Source: Brachybacterium tyrofermentans
Lineage (GTDB): Bacteria; Actinomycetota; Actinomycetes; Actinomycetales; Dermabacteraceae
Direction of reading: 5' to 3'
DNA length: 64,000 nucleotides
NCBI RefSeq assembly: GCF_014897585.1
Contig: NZ_JABUXW010000011.1
Location: 1 to 64,000, forward strand
Made by a program: the position numbers and the translations under genes
The notes under the pieces: generated by a model
The model's input: only the letters and a program-made list of their open reading frames with translations
Database searches by the model: none
What the model was told of the DNA's origin: nothing
Shown: in pieces, positions 54,601-62,042 of the stretch
Layout: the number at the start of each line of letters is the position of its first letter
How positions within the stretch are numbered: position 1 is the first letter of the stretch

Positions 54601-55083
54601 GCCCATCTGCACGCCCTGCTGCGAGATGGAGGTGTAGATCGGGGCGTCGGAGTGGTTGATGTCGAAGAAGGTGCCGTTGACTGCGGCCACGGCCCGGTCG
54701 CCGTGCTCACCGGAGGCCATCACCTCCTGCAGCGGCGCGCGCCCGGAGACGGAGTCGCCGTGGGCCACGTCCAGCGAGAGCGTCGGGACGTCGAGGTCCG
54801 CGGTGAGCACGCTGCCCTCGTTCCAGCCGCCGTCCTCCAGGCGGGAGAAGTTCGTGAGGTCCAGGCCCGGGGCCACCTGATAGGTGCGGGAGTCGCGGAG
54901 CACGCCGTCGGCGGCGAGCTGGTCGTCGGTGACCTCGGCGGCTGCGGGCGGGGCCTGCATCGCCTGCAGAGCCAGGGCGGAGGGGGCGAGCAGGGCGAGG
55001 GCCGCGAGCAGAGCGAGGAGCCTCGCGGGTGGGGAACCCGCTGCGGGGGAGGAGGGGCGGGTGGGCGAGGAGTGGGCGACCAT
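51676..55083 (-). CDS. Secreted phosphodiester glycosidase (NAGPA) - metallophosphoesterase protein
   Basis: A 1135-aa exported multidomain protein. The signal peptide LLALLAALALLAPSALALQA is within the first 40 residues. A NAGPA-type phosphodiester glycosidase domain spans about 90-420, with TAVGVSRDGSELFVMVIDGR and GAHNAVNLDGGGSSALAAR. Beta-sandwich/Ig-like segments follow (about 420-780). A calcineurin-like phosphoesterase lies at about 780-1040 (MSDAQF, NGDFVDE, PGNHEV, FHHPP, NGHVGAFH). A bacterial Ig-like C-terminus ends in GMRPGTATLSVTVNGRT. It probably cleaves sugar-1-phosphodiesters, for example on teichoic-acid-like polymers. ATG 55083 is chosen over an upstream ATG that would delay the signal peptide. 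Confidence 0.82.
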   Translation of the reverse strand: MVAHSSPTRPSSPAAGSPPARLLALLAALALLAPSALALQAMQAPPAAAEVTDDQLAADGVLRDSRTYQVAPGLDLTNFSRLEDGGWNEGSVLTADLDVPTLSLDVAHGDSVSGRAPLQEVMASGEHGDRAVAAVNGTFFDINHSDAPIYTSISQQGVQMGSPSPQPALTIADGHAAIQALSATGTATLADGTSLELAGMNNPSISADGIGLYTAAWGEYTLDRPVGAPDAPAEQVARASVVDGVVTEVSGLQDSAGEPDIAEGEQVLLGREDGAEIIADLEVGDRVDIEVGPSTDVDLGLAGSHQILTDGAVPEMGDESLVTGDHPRTAVGVSRDGSELFVMVIDGRTTASRGMTLPEAGKILQDMGAHNAVNLDGGGSSALAARTAGAEGASIWNSPSDGEVRDVPNALVFYSDAPLEELTAVQTTTALDDGAVFPGLQRTLRGTGLGANLEPLMAEGSFRADGPLDLVSSDAESAIVRGTGRGTGTVTYSAGTFEDSQELRVLGTPVGLEPAARSLNLADAKDSAELSLNGVDADGQRARIETADVEVAVDGGFEVTPDGTGAWTVTATGATETGSATLTVGDLSTTVALTHGTEITTVLDLSDLSAFTTDAARATGTISAAEGPDGEAGSAIGMSYDFTTSTATRGFYLVAKEPVTVEGDALAFTMDVRGDASGAWPRLQVADADGTVTNLDGDMIDHEGWEQVRFTVPEGLAQPLTVQRVRMMETRPEAQYSGDIAVANLEAITTPTAETPEEPAVHDAALLATGSVVERPQQIAVMSDAQFVAADPDSGAVEGARRTLREIKDADPDLLVINGDFVDEASPEDFALAAQILEEEWGGDIPYVYVPGNHEVMGGDISTFEAAFGPVTTQQDLGGTRVVTLNTSSGTLAGGGIDQIAELEASLEEAAGDEDLTGVTVFFHHPPTDPLASKSSQLTDQREARAVEDLLADFRRTSGKSVALVNGHVGAFHGAAVDGVTTLINGNSGKSPAGTPATGGFTGWTMLGIDPAAGDVGTEPSTQDRVDWLAAETHPWVDEISVQAPRKLTVGGVGDASASFSQDGRTVPVAWPVTSQWGGEGVQVLGDGAESSDRRGVVRLNPTTGEITGMRPGTATLSVTVNGRTATTTVEVAGH

Positions 55084-55220
55084 CACGATTCCGGGAGAGG
55101 TGGGGAGAATGGGTGGGGGCGCCCACACCGTATGCTCCCTGCGCTCCCGGGGAGGGGCGAACGGGTGAACGTCCGGTGGCAGGAACCGTCGTGGGCCGTC
55201 ATGCTGGGGGGATGGCGGAG

Positions 55221-56597
55221 ATGACGGACGAGCAGTGGAAGCAGGAGCGCGAGCTCGTGCTGTCCGAGTACGGCACCTGGCGCATCACGGCCGATGACGA
55301 GGCCCCGGTGGCGGGAGAGGTCAGCACTCTGGAGACGCTGCTGCGCCTGAAGGCCGAGCAGCAGGGGAGCCCGGAGCCCGGATGGTGGACGCAGGAGCTC
55401 GCCACGCAGCTGCTCACCGAGGTCGTGCCGCGCACCGTCGTCCAACCGCGCGAGCGCGTGATGGACATGGTGCCCACGCTGGTGCGCTTCTTCACCTATC
55501 TCGCGGAGACCGGTCGCTGGGAAGCCGGCGCGATGCCGATCACGGAGGCGCCCGCGATGGTGGAGTCGCTGGAGTTCGCGACCCTCGAGGCGGCGGATGA
55601 CCCCTCGCGCCGCTCCTTCTCCACGAACGTGCTGGGTCACGGCATGGCCCTCGGAGTCGACCTCGAGGACGACGAGCAGCTGGCCGGCTACATGCACTGG
55701 TACAACTCGCTGCCCGACGAGGAGCGCGTCGAGCTCAGCGACACCGGACGCCTGCCCGCGCCGACGGTGGCCTTCGATCGCGAGGAGGAGATGCAGGCCG
55801 CCCGGACCGACAGCACCGTCTCGGGGACCTGGCCGTGGTTCCTGCCCGCGCTCGACGAGGACGACGGGATCGCCCTGGAGGACATGGTCCCCGGGGATGA
55901 CCACGCGGTCTACGCCGGCAACGCCTTCGTGCGCCGGGCCGCGGCCCTCCTCGATCTCCTCGGGGACGGGGACCGTCCCGTCACCGCCACCGGCGCGCTG
56001 AACCGGGCGGACTGCATCGTGCTGCTGGAGGGCGAGCACGCGGGGACGGCGCCGGCGGTGCGGACGATGTGGGAACGTCCCGAGCTCGCCGGTCCCTGGG
56101 TCACCCTGCTGGACGGCGGCTGGCTCGAGGTCACCGGCTCCCGGGTGCGCCGTCGGCCGGGACCCGTGCCCTACGTCGCCCCTGATGCCGACTCCGAGGC
56201 CGCAGAGGGTTTCGTCGAGTTCGGCCATGCGGTGCTCACCGCGCACCTCTTCGGCAAGGACGCCCGGGAGATGGAGGACGGAGGGTTCCGCGGGATGCCC
56301 GACACCATCGCCGCGCTGCTCACGGCCTGCGGACCCTCAGGGCTCACCCTGCCCCGCCTGCAGTCGGCCGATCCGTACGCCCCGCAGGTCCCGATCGACC
56401 CGGCCACCGGGGAGTGGGACCGCGACGAGGTCAGCCGCTTCGTCGCCGTGCAGAGGGACCTCGGCGACCTCGCCGAGATCGGGATCCTCGAGCGGGACGG
56501 CGAGCACTACACCGGTTCCCCTGCCGTGATGGTCGCCCTCGTCGCGCTGATCAGGGACCAGAACGCACCGGATGACGGAACCGACGGCCGGATCTAG
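55221..56597 (+). CDS. Hypothetical protein
   Basis: A 458-aa acidic protein I do not recognise. It is rich in Glu/Asp and Trp, with no signal peptide or transmembrane helix. It contains VPTLVRFFTYLAETGRWEAGAM (about 80-101), a segment often seen in actinobacterial proteins of unknown function, and a C-terminal region (about 400-450) that could be a small winged-helix-like domain. Start ATG 55221 is preferred over ATG 55212 because GGGGGG lies 9 nt upstream of the former but directly abuts the latter. It is divergent from the NAGPA gene, and its stop overlaps that of the next gene by 4 bp. Confidence 0.65.
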   Translation: MTDEQWKQERELVLSEYGTWRITADDEAPVAGEVSTLETLLRLKAEQQGSPEPGWWTQELATQLLTEVVPRTVVQPRERVMDMVPTLVRFFTYLAETGRWEAGAMPITEAPAMVESLEFATLEAADDPSRRSFSTNVLGHGMALGVDLEDDEQLAGYMHWYNSLPDEERVELSDTGRLPAPTVAFDREEEMQAARTDSTVSGTWPWFLPALDEDDGIALEDMVPGDDHAVYAGNAFVRRAAALLDLLGDGDRPVTATGALNRADCIVLLEGEHAGTAPAVRTMWERPELAGPWVTLLDGGWLEVTGSRVRRRPGPVPYVAPDADSEAAEGFVEFGHAVLTAHLFGKDAREMEDGGFRGMPDTIAALLTACGPSGLTLPRLQSADPYAPQVPIDPATGEWDRDEVSRFVAVQRDLGDLAEIGILERDGEHYTGSPAVMVALVALIRDQNAPDDGTDGRI

Positions 56598-57652
56598 TGG
56601 GCCGGGACCCAGGCGGTGTCGGCGACGCTGCCGGGCAGGTACGCAATCGCGGTGAAGTCCGAGGCGGGCCGGGCGATGTCGATGTCGCCGCGCTGCGTGA
56701 CGGGTGCTGAGGAGTCGATCTTCCAGCCGAGGAATCGCCGGGGCCCGGGATGGGAGAACTCGGTGGTGAGGACGAACGAGTCGTTACGGGCGGCGAGCGC
56801 CGCCTCCGTCGAGCCGGGCAGCACTGCGGGGAGCGGCACGGAGCGGTAGTCGTCCTCGCCGGTCGACGGGTCCACCGCCCGGCACATGCCCTCACCGCAC
56901 AGGATGCCGACCGCGGCGTAGTCACCGCCGAGTTCATCGGCCAGAACCTGCCCCATCGCGGGCCCTCCGTAGAAGTCGGGGTTGATCGCCACGTGCTCGT
57001 TGTGGGCCCACAGCGCGGTGAGCCCGTTCGTCGGCCGCTGTTCGAGGAGGGTGGCGGCCATGAACCTGTCGCGGAGGTGGAGATCCGGAAGCTCTGGTGC
57101 ATCCCGGTAGGCCTCGATCCAGCGGAGGAGCTGACGGGCGAGGGCTCCCGTCGACGGTTCGGGACCCGTGGCGAGCCGGCGGCAGAGACGGGTGAGGTTC
57201 GCCCGGGCGGGGCCGAGGGGATCGCTGCCGCCGGCGAGCTCGTGCAGCGGCGGTTCGTCGTGGCCGCGGTCGAGCAGGCCCTGCGCGGCGAGGGACGGCT
57301 TCTTGATGTCGATCCCGAGGAACGCGATGCGGCGATCCGGGGGCAGCGAGCGGTTCAGATCCCGGAGCGCGCCGAGACCCTCGCGGATCACCGGGGTTCT
57401 CCACACGGAGGTGGCCCGGGCCCAGGCGGCGTCGAGGTCTCCGTCACCGCGAAGCGCCCTGTCCACCTGCAGACCCAGTGCGTAGGACTCCTCGAACGCG
57501 AGGGCCGAGAGCTTCCCGCGACGAGCGAGCTCGAGCACCAGCTCCATCTTCGCCGCGAAGGCGTTCGCGCTGCCATGGGTCGGTTCACCCAGACCGATCA
57601 CCCCGTCCGCAGGAACCAGTTCGAGGAGACGGTCGGCGGGAAGCGTGGTCAC
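56594..57652 (-). CDS. Erythromycin esterase-like protein
   Basis: A 352-aa protein of the Ere/succinoglycan-biosynthesis (EreA-like) family. The catalytic-type motif GEPTHGSANAF is at about residues 19-29, FEESYALG near 50, and WAHNEHVAINP near 213, where family members have metal- or acid-binding His/Glu. True EreA/B hydrolyse the macrolactone ring; most chromosomal relatives have other, unknown substrates. GTG 57652 is the only start that keeps the N-terminal motif in context; AATACT ends 6 nt before it, so the message is probably leaderless. Confidence 0.78.
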   Translation of the reverse strand: MTTLPADRLLELVPADGVIGLGEPTHGSANAFAAKMELVLELARRGKLSALAFEESYALGLQVDRALRGDGDLDAAWARATSVWRTPVIREGLGALRDLNRSLPPDRRIAFLGIDIKKPSLAAQGLLDRGHDEPPLHELAGGSDPLGPARANLTRLCRRLATGPEPSTGALARQLLRWIEAYRDAPELPDLHLRDRFMAATLLEQRPTNGLTALWAHNEHVAINPDFYGGPAMGQVLADELGGDYAAVGILCGEGMCRAVDPSTGEDDYRSVPLPAVLPGSTEAALAARNDSFVLTTEFSHPGPRRFLGWKIDSSAPVTQRGDIDIARPASDFTAIAYLPGSVADTAWVPAH

Positions 57653-57658
57653 CCCTCC

Positions 57659-57664
57659 AGTATT
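57659..57664 (-). promoter_or_regulatory. -10 element of the erythromycin esterase-like gene
   Basis: AATACT on the minus strand ends 6 nt before the GTG at 57652. It lies in a 73-bp divergent interval shared with the GH127-like gene. Confidence 0.35.
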
Positions 57665-57725
57665 GCGGCCGCGCCACCTATCGTGGAGCCGCGCACTGCT
57701 GCCACACTCCCAGGAGCGATCGACG

Positions 57726-59624
57726 ATGACGCTGCCCACCACCCGCCTGCACGCCGCCTCCACCGCCCTGCCGCCCGGCGTGATCAGGCCCCGGGGATGG
57801 CTCGAGCGCCAGCTGCGGCTCCAGGCCGAGAACATCACCGGGCAGCTCGAGGAGATCTGGCCCGACGTGGGCGCCGACAGCGGCTGGCTCGGCGGGACGG
57901 GGGAGAGCTGGGAGCGCGGCCCGTACTACCTCGACGGGCTCGTGCCGCTCGCGCACGCCCTCGGCGACGAGTCGCTGATCGCGAAGGCCCAGCCGTGGAT
58001 CGAGTGGATGCTCGCCTCCCAGCGTGCCGACGGGTTCTTCGGCCCGGCGGCGACCGAGGACTGGTGGCCGCGCATGGTCGCCGCCAAGGTCCTCGTCCAG
58101 CACGCCGAGGCCACCGGCGACGAGCGCGTGGCCCCGTTCCTGCTGCGCTGGCACCGCTACCAGCGCGAGCATCTGCCCTCACGGCCGCTGACCGACTGGG
58201 GCAGGGCACGCGGGGCCGAGGACGTGCTCACCATCGCCTGGACCCATCGCGCCACCGGCGAGGACTGGCTGCTCGAGCTCGCCGCGCTGGTGCAGGAGCA
58301 GACCTTCGACTGGAACGACCACCTCACCACCGAGCTGATCACCGGGCAGGCCCAGGTGTTCACCCACTCCACCCATGGGGTGAACGTCGCCCAGGGTCTG
58401 AAGACCGGGGCGACCGCTCATCTGCTCGACGGCGACCCCGCCCACCGCGACCGCACCGAGGCCGCCCTCGCCGCCCTGGACCGCTGGCACGGACAGGCCC
58501 ACGGCTGGTTCTCCGGGGACGAGTGGCTCGGCGGGCGGGAGGCCACCGCCGGCATCGAGACCTGCCTCGTGGTCGAGATGATGCACACCGCCTCGACCCT
58601 CTCCCGAGTGTTCGGGGACGCGCACCACGGGGACCGTCTCGAATCGCTCGCCTACAACCTGCTGCCCGCCTCGAGCGACCCGTCGATGCGTGGCCACCAG
58701 TACCACCAGCAGGGCACCCAGCTCGAGATCTCCGTGGCCCGGCGGGACTGGTCCTACTCGAGCGATGACGCGAACATCTTCGGCCTCGAACCGCATTTCG
58801 GGTGCTGCACCGCGAACCTCCACCAGGGATGGCCGAAGTTCGCCACCTCCCTGTGGGCGCGCGACGCCGACGACGCCCTGCGAGCGGTCGCCTACGCCCC
58901 CGCCACGGTGAGCACCGAGGTGCGCGGCATCCCGGTGCGGATCGACGTCGAGACCGACTACCCCTTCGAGGACACGGTGCGGATCACCGTCGACGCCGAC
59001 GAGCCCGGCGTGCGCTTCCCGCTGCGGCTGCGGGTGCCCTCGTGGTGCGAGGACCCGACGCTCCGGGTCGACGGGGTACAGCTCGCCGTCGAGGCGGGAA
59101 TCGCGAAGGCAGGCAGTGATGGGCACGTCGAGATCGACCGGGAGTGGTCCGGCGAGGTGACCCTCGAGCTGACGTTGCCGATGCGCCCGCGGGTCGTGCG
59201 CCGGGAGCGCCAGGCCGCCGCGGTGCACCTCGGCCCGCTCGTGATGGTCGCGAGCCCCGGGGAGATCTGGACTGAGGTGCCCGACGCCCCGGGGCTGGGG
59301 GAGTGGACCGTGCATCCCCGCACCACCTGGAACTGGGCGCTCGCAGATCTCGAGAAGGCGCCCGAGTGGGCGGTGCGTCGCGGCGCGGTGCCGGAGGTGC
59401 CGTTCTCGCTCGGCGAGGCGACGACCGTGGAGGCCGTGGGTGCCAGGGTGCGGCAGTGGGGGAAGGACGGCGCCTCCGCCGCCGTTCCGCCGGCGAGCCC
59501 GGTGCTCGACCACGGGCCGATCCATGGGTTCCGCCTGGTGCCCTACGGGACGGCGAGGCTGCGGGTGATGGAGTTCCCCGTCGTCGGGGCCTGGAGCAGC
59601 GCGGACAACCAGCAGCTGTTCTGA
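57726..59624 (+). CDS. Beta-L-arabinofuranosidase-like glycoside hydrolase (GH127 type)
   Basis: A 632-aa enzyme with an (alpha/alpha)6 barrel (about 20-400) and C-terminal beta domains. GH127-type features are YLDGLVPLAHALGD, ETCLVVEMMHTA and FGCCTANLHQGWPKF, where the adjacent Cys360/Cys361 provide the cysteine nucleophile. The related groups GH127 and GH146 act on arabinofuranosides. No signal peptide is present, so it works inside the cell. AGGAGCGA precedes ATG 57726. No transporter or regulator is next to it, so the natural glycan is not clear. Confidence 0.82.
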   Translation: MTLPTTRLHAASTALPPGVIRPRGWLERQLRLQAENITGQLEEIWPDVGADSGWLGGTGESWERGPYYLDGLVPLAHALGDESLIAKAQPWIEWMLASQRADGFFGPAATEDWWPRMVAAKVLVQHAEATGDERVAPFLLRWHRYQREHLPSRPLTDWGRARGAEDVLTIAWTHRATGEDWLLELAALVQEQTFDWNDHLTTELITGQAQVFTHSTHGVNVAQGLKTGATAHLLDGDPAHRDRTEAALAALDRWHGQAHGWFSGDEWLGGREATAGIETCLVVEMMHTASTLSRVFGDAHHGDRLESLAYNLLPASSDPSMRGHQYHQQGTQLEISVARRDWSYSSDDANIFGLEPHFGCCTANLHQGWPKFATSLWARDADDALRAVAYAPATVSTEVRGIPVRIDVETDYPFEDTVRITVDADEPGVRFPLRLRVPSWCEDPTLRVDGVQLAVEAGIAKAGSDGHVEIDREWSGEVTLELTLPMRPRVVRRERQAAAVHLGPLVMVASPGEIWTEVPDAPGLGEWTVHPRTTWNWALADLEKAPEWAVRRGAVPEVPFSLGEATTVEAVGARVRQWGKDGASAAVPPASPVLDHGPIHGFRLVPYGTARLRVMEFPVVGAWSSADNQQLF

Positions 59625-59720
59625 GCGGCGGCCCGGCTCCGCGGGCCACTTCCGGCGGAATTCTCCCTGCGTTCCACCTGCGTCCCCCCTGCGCCGTAAT
59701 CCCAGTATATGCCCTGGTGG

Positions 59721-59741
59721 GGGGCTTGCGGCAAGGTCCCC
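59721..59741. promoter_or_regulatory. Rifamycin-associated element (RAE)-like inverted repeat
   Basis: GGGGCTTGC (59721-59729) and GCAAGGTCCCC (59731-59741) form an inverted repeat around one G, with one extra base pair in the right arm. The left part GGGGCTTGCGGCAAG matches, as I recall it, the RAE found upstream of rifamycin-inactivating genes and helR in actinomycetes. It sits 49-69 bp before the HelR ATG. Confidence 0.7.
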
Positions 59742-59789
59742 CCGGTGCGCAAGAATCACCGGTCGATCACATCGAGCACCGGGGGAACC

Positions 59790-61967
59790 ATGACCACGAC
59801 CAGCATTTTCGACCTGCGCGGGCAACGGGCTCACAAGGCCGCGCCCGCCCGCATCGCCGCTGACGACGCGTATTTCCGGCAGGTCGCGGAGGCGCTCGCG
59901 GAGGATATCCGCGAGGTGCAGGGCAACCTCGAGGAGACGCTCCTCCATCAGACCGGGGACGCCGCGGGACGGGTCGAGCGCGAGGCGCGCGTGGACCACT
60001 TCCGCGCACGCCTGCACGGGCTGCGGCGCGTCGAGCTGGACGCCGTGCTGGGTCGGATGACCCCGCAGGACGGTTCGGCGCCGCTCTACGTGGGACGGCT
60101 GGCGGTCCACGACGACGGCGGCACCCCGCTCCTGCTGGACTGGCGTTCGCAGGCAGCCGAGCCCTTCTTCGCCGCGACCCGTGCGCACCCGCACGGGCTG
60201 CTCTCCCGCCGCCGGTACCGCTGGGAGGGCGGCCGGATCCGCGACTACTGGGACGAGACGCTGGGGGAGAGCGCGGAGCAGGGCGACGGCGCAGAGCTCG
60301 GGACCAGCCCGGACGAGGAGTCGGCGCTGCTGGACGCCCTGACCCGCGCGCGCACCCCGCAGATGGGCTCCGTGCTGACCACCCTCGCCGCAGACCAGGA
60401 CGCCATCATCCGCGCGAGCTCCCGTCGCCCGCTGGTGGTCGAGGGAGGGCCCGGCACCGGCAAGACCGTCGTCGCCCTGCACCGCACCGCCTACCTGCTG
60501 TACACGGACCCGCGCCTGCGGGACCGCCGCGGCAGGGTGCTCGTCGTCGGCCCTCATCAGCCCTACCTCCGCTACGTGGCCGATGTGCTCCCCAGCCTCG
60601 GCGAGGAGGACGTGCTCACCTGCACGCTCGCCGACCTGGTGCCCGAGGGTGCGCATGCGGTCCCCGAGAGCGATCCGCAGGTGTCGGCGCTCAAGGCAGG
60701 TCCTGCGCTGGTCACCGCGATCGAGCCCGCGGTCGCCCTGTACGAGGAGCCGCCGGAGGTGGCGCACGTGCTCGAGAGCCAGTGGGGCCCCGTGCGGCTG
60801 GAACCCGAGCACTTCGCCGACGCCTTCGAGGCCGTGCATCCTTCGACCCCGCACAACCTCGCGCGCGACGAGATCTGGCAGGAGCTGGCGGAGATCGTCC
60901 TGGCGCAGCTCGACCCGGGCGAGGATCCGGAGGAGGACCTGGTCGTCGAGCAGGTGCGCGAGGAGCTCGCCGCGGACGAGGAGCTCGTGGTGATCGTGCA
61001 CCGGGCCTGGCCGCTGCTGGAGGCGACGGATCTCGTCGGGGATCTCTTCGAGGTCCCCGCCTACCTGCGGCGATGCGCGCCCACCCTGGGTCCGCAGGAG
61101 GTGCGGATCCTGCAGCGCGAGCAGCCCCGCGCGTGGACGCTCGAGGACCTGCCGCTGCTCGACGCCGCCCGGCACCGGCTCGGCGATCCGGGAGCCGACG
61201 GTCGGCGTCGCCGGCAGGACGCGGCCCGCCGGGAGACCGTCGAGGAGGTGGAGCTGATGACCGACTACCTCATCGCCTCCGACAGCTCCGACATGAAGGA
61301 GATGTCCATGCTGCGCGGCGAGGACCTGCGCAACGCGCTGGAGGACTCCACCTACGTCGAGGTCGCGGCACCGGACGTGCTGGCCGGCCCGTTCGCCCAC
61401 GTCGTCGTCGACGAGGCGCAGGAGCTCAGCGATGCCCAGTGGGCGATGATCCTGCGGCGCTGCCCGTCGGAGAGCCTCACCCTCGTGGGTGACAGGGCGC
61501 AGGCGGCGCACGGCTTCACCGAGACCTGGGAGGAGCGGCTCGCCCGGGTGGGCCTGGAGCGGGTGGAGCGGTCCACGCTCACGCTGAACTACCGCACCCC
61601 GGCAGAGGTCATGGAGCGTGCGGCGCCGGTGATCCGGGCGGCGCTGCCCGACGCGAACGTGCCGACCTCGATCCGCGAGTCCGGGTTGCCCGTGCGCCAC
61701 GGCCGACCCGGCCAGCTCGGCACGATCCTCCAGCGCTGGCTCGCCGAGCACGAGGAGGGGACGGTCTGCGTGATCGGGGAGGACACCGGGTACCGGCATG
61801 AGCGCGTCATGACGCTCCCGCCCCACCTGGTGAAGGGGCTCGAGTTCGACCTCGTGGTGCTCGTGGAGCCGGAGAGCTTCGGGGCCGGCATCGAGGGCGC
61901 GGTCGCGCGGTACGTCGCGATGACCCGGGCCACGCAGGAGCTGGTGGTGCTCTCGACGGAGTCCTGA
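59790..61967 (+). CDS. helR: RNA polymerase recycling motor ATPase HelR
   Basis: A 725-aa UvrD-like helicase-fold ATPase of the HelD class. An N-terminal coiled-coil arm (about 25-85) is followed by the conserved VGRLAVHDDGGTPLLLDWRSQAAEPFF. Walker A is GGPGTGKTVVALHR (about 219-232), the Walker B-like segment is HVVVDEAQELSDAQW (about 534), and the helicase C-part ends KGLEFDLVVLVEPESFG and YVAMTRATQELVVLS. HelR removes stalled or rifamycin-bound RNA polymerase from DNA and dislodges the drug. GGGGG lies 5 nt before ATG 59790. The RAE-like repeat upstream supports rifamycin-inducible expression. Confidence 0.9.
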   Translation: MTTTSIFDLRGQRAHKAAPARIAADDAYFRQVAEALAEDIREVQGNLEETLLHQTGDAAGRVEREARVDHFRARLHGLRRVELDAVLGRMTPQDGSAPLYVGRLAVHDDGGTPLLLDWRSQAAEPFFAATRAHPHGLLSRRRYRWEGGRIRDYWDETLGESAEQGDGAELGTSPDEESALLDALTRARTPQMGSVLTTLAADQDAIIRASSRRPLVVEGGPGTGKTVVALHRTAYLLYTDPRLRDRRGRVLVVGPHQPYLRYVADVLPSLGEEDVLTCTLADLVPEGAHAVPESDPQVSALKAGPALVTAIEPAVALYEEPPEVAHVLESQWGPVRLEPEHFADAFEAVHPSTPHNLARDEIWQELAEIVLAQLDPGEDPEEDLVVEQVREELAADEELVVIVHRAWPLLEATDLVGDLFEVPAYLRRCAPTLGPQEVRILQREQPRAWTLEDLPLLDAARHRLGDPGADGRRRRQDAARRETVEEVELMTDYLIASDSSDMKEMSMLRGEDLRNALEDSTYVEVAAPDVLAGPFAHVVVDEAQELSDAQWAMILRRCPSESLTLVGDRAQAAHGFTETWEERLARVGLERVERSTLTLNYRTPAEVMERAAPVIRAALPDANVPTSIRESGLPVRHGRPGQLGTILQRWLAEHEEGTVCVIGEDTGYRHERVMTLPPHLVKGLEFDLVVLVEPESFGAGIEGAVARYVAMTRATQELVVLSTES

Positions 61968-61969
61968 TT

Positions 61970-61979
61970 CCCACGTGGG
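61970..61979. promoter_or_regulatory. Palindrome between helR and the GH2 gene
   Basis: CCCACGTGGG is a perfect 10-bp palindrome beginning 2 bp after the HelR stop and 64 bp before the GH2 ATG. Its role is unknown; it could be an operator for the GH2 gene. Confidence 0.25.
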
Positions 61980-62042
61980 CAGTGAAGTTGTGGCAGGCTG
62001 TGCGGGTACCGCTGGCCCCCTCTCCACCAGGAGCGAACGACG

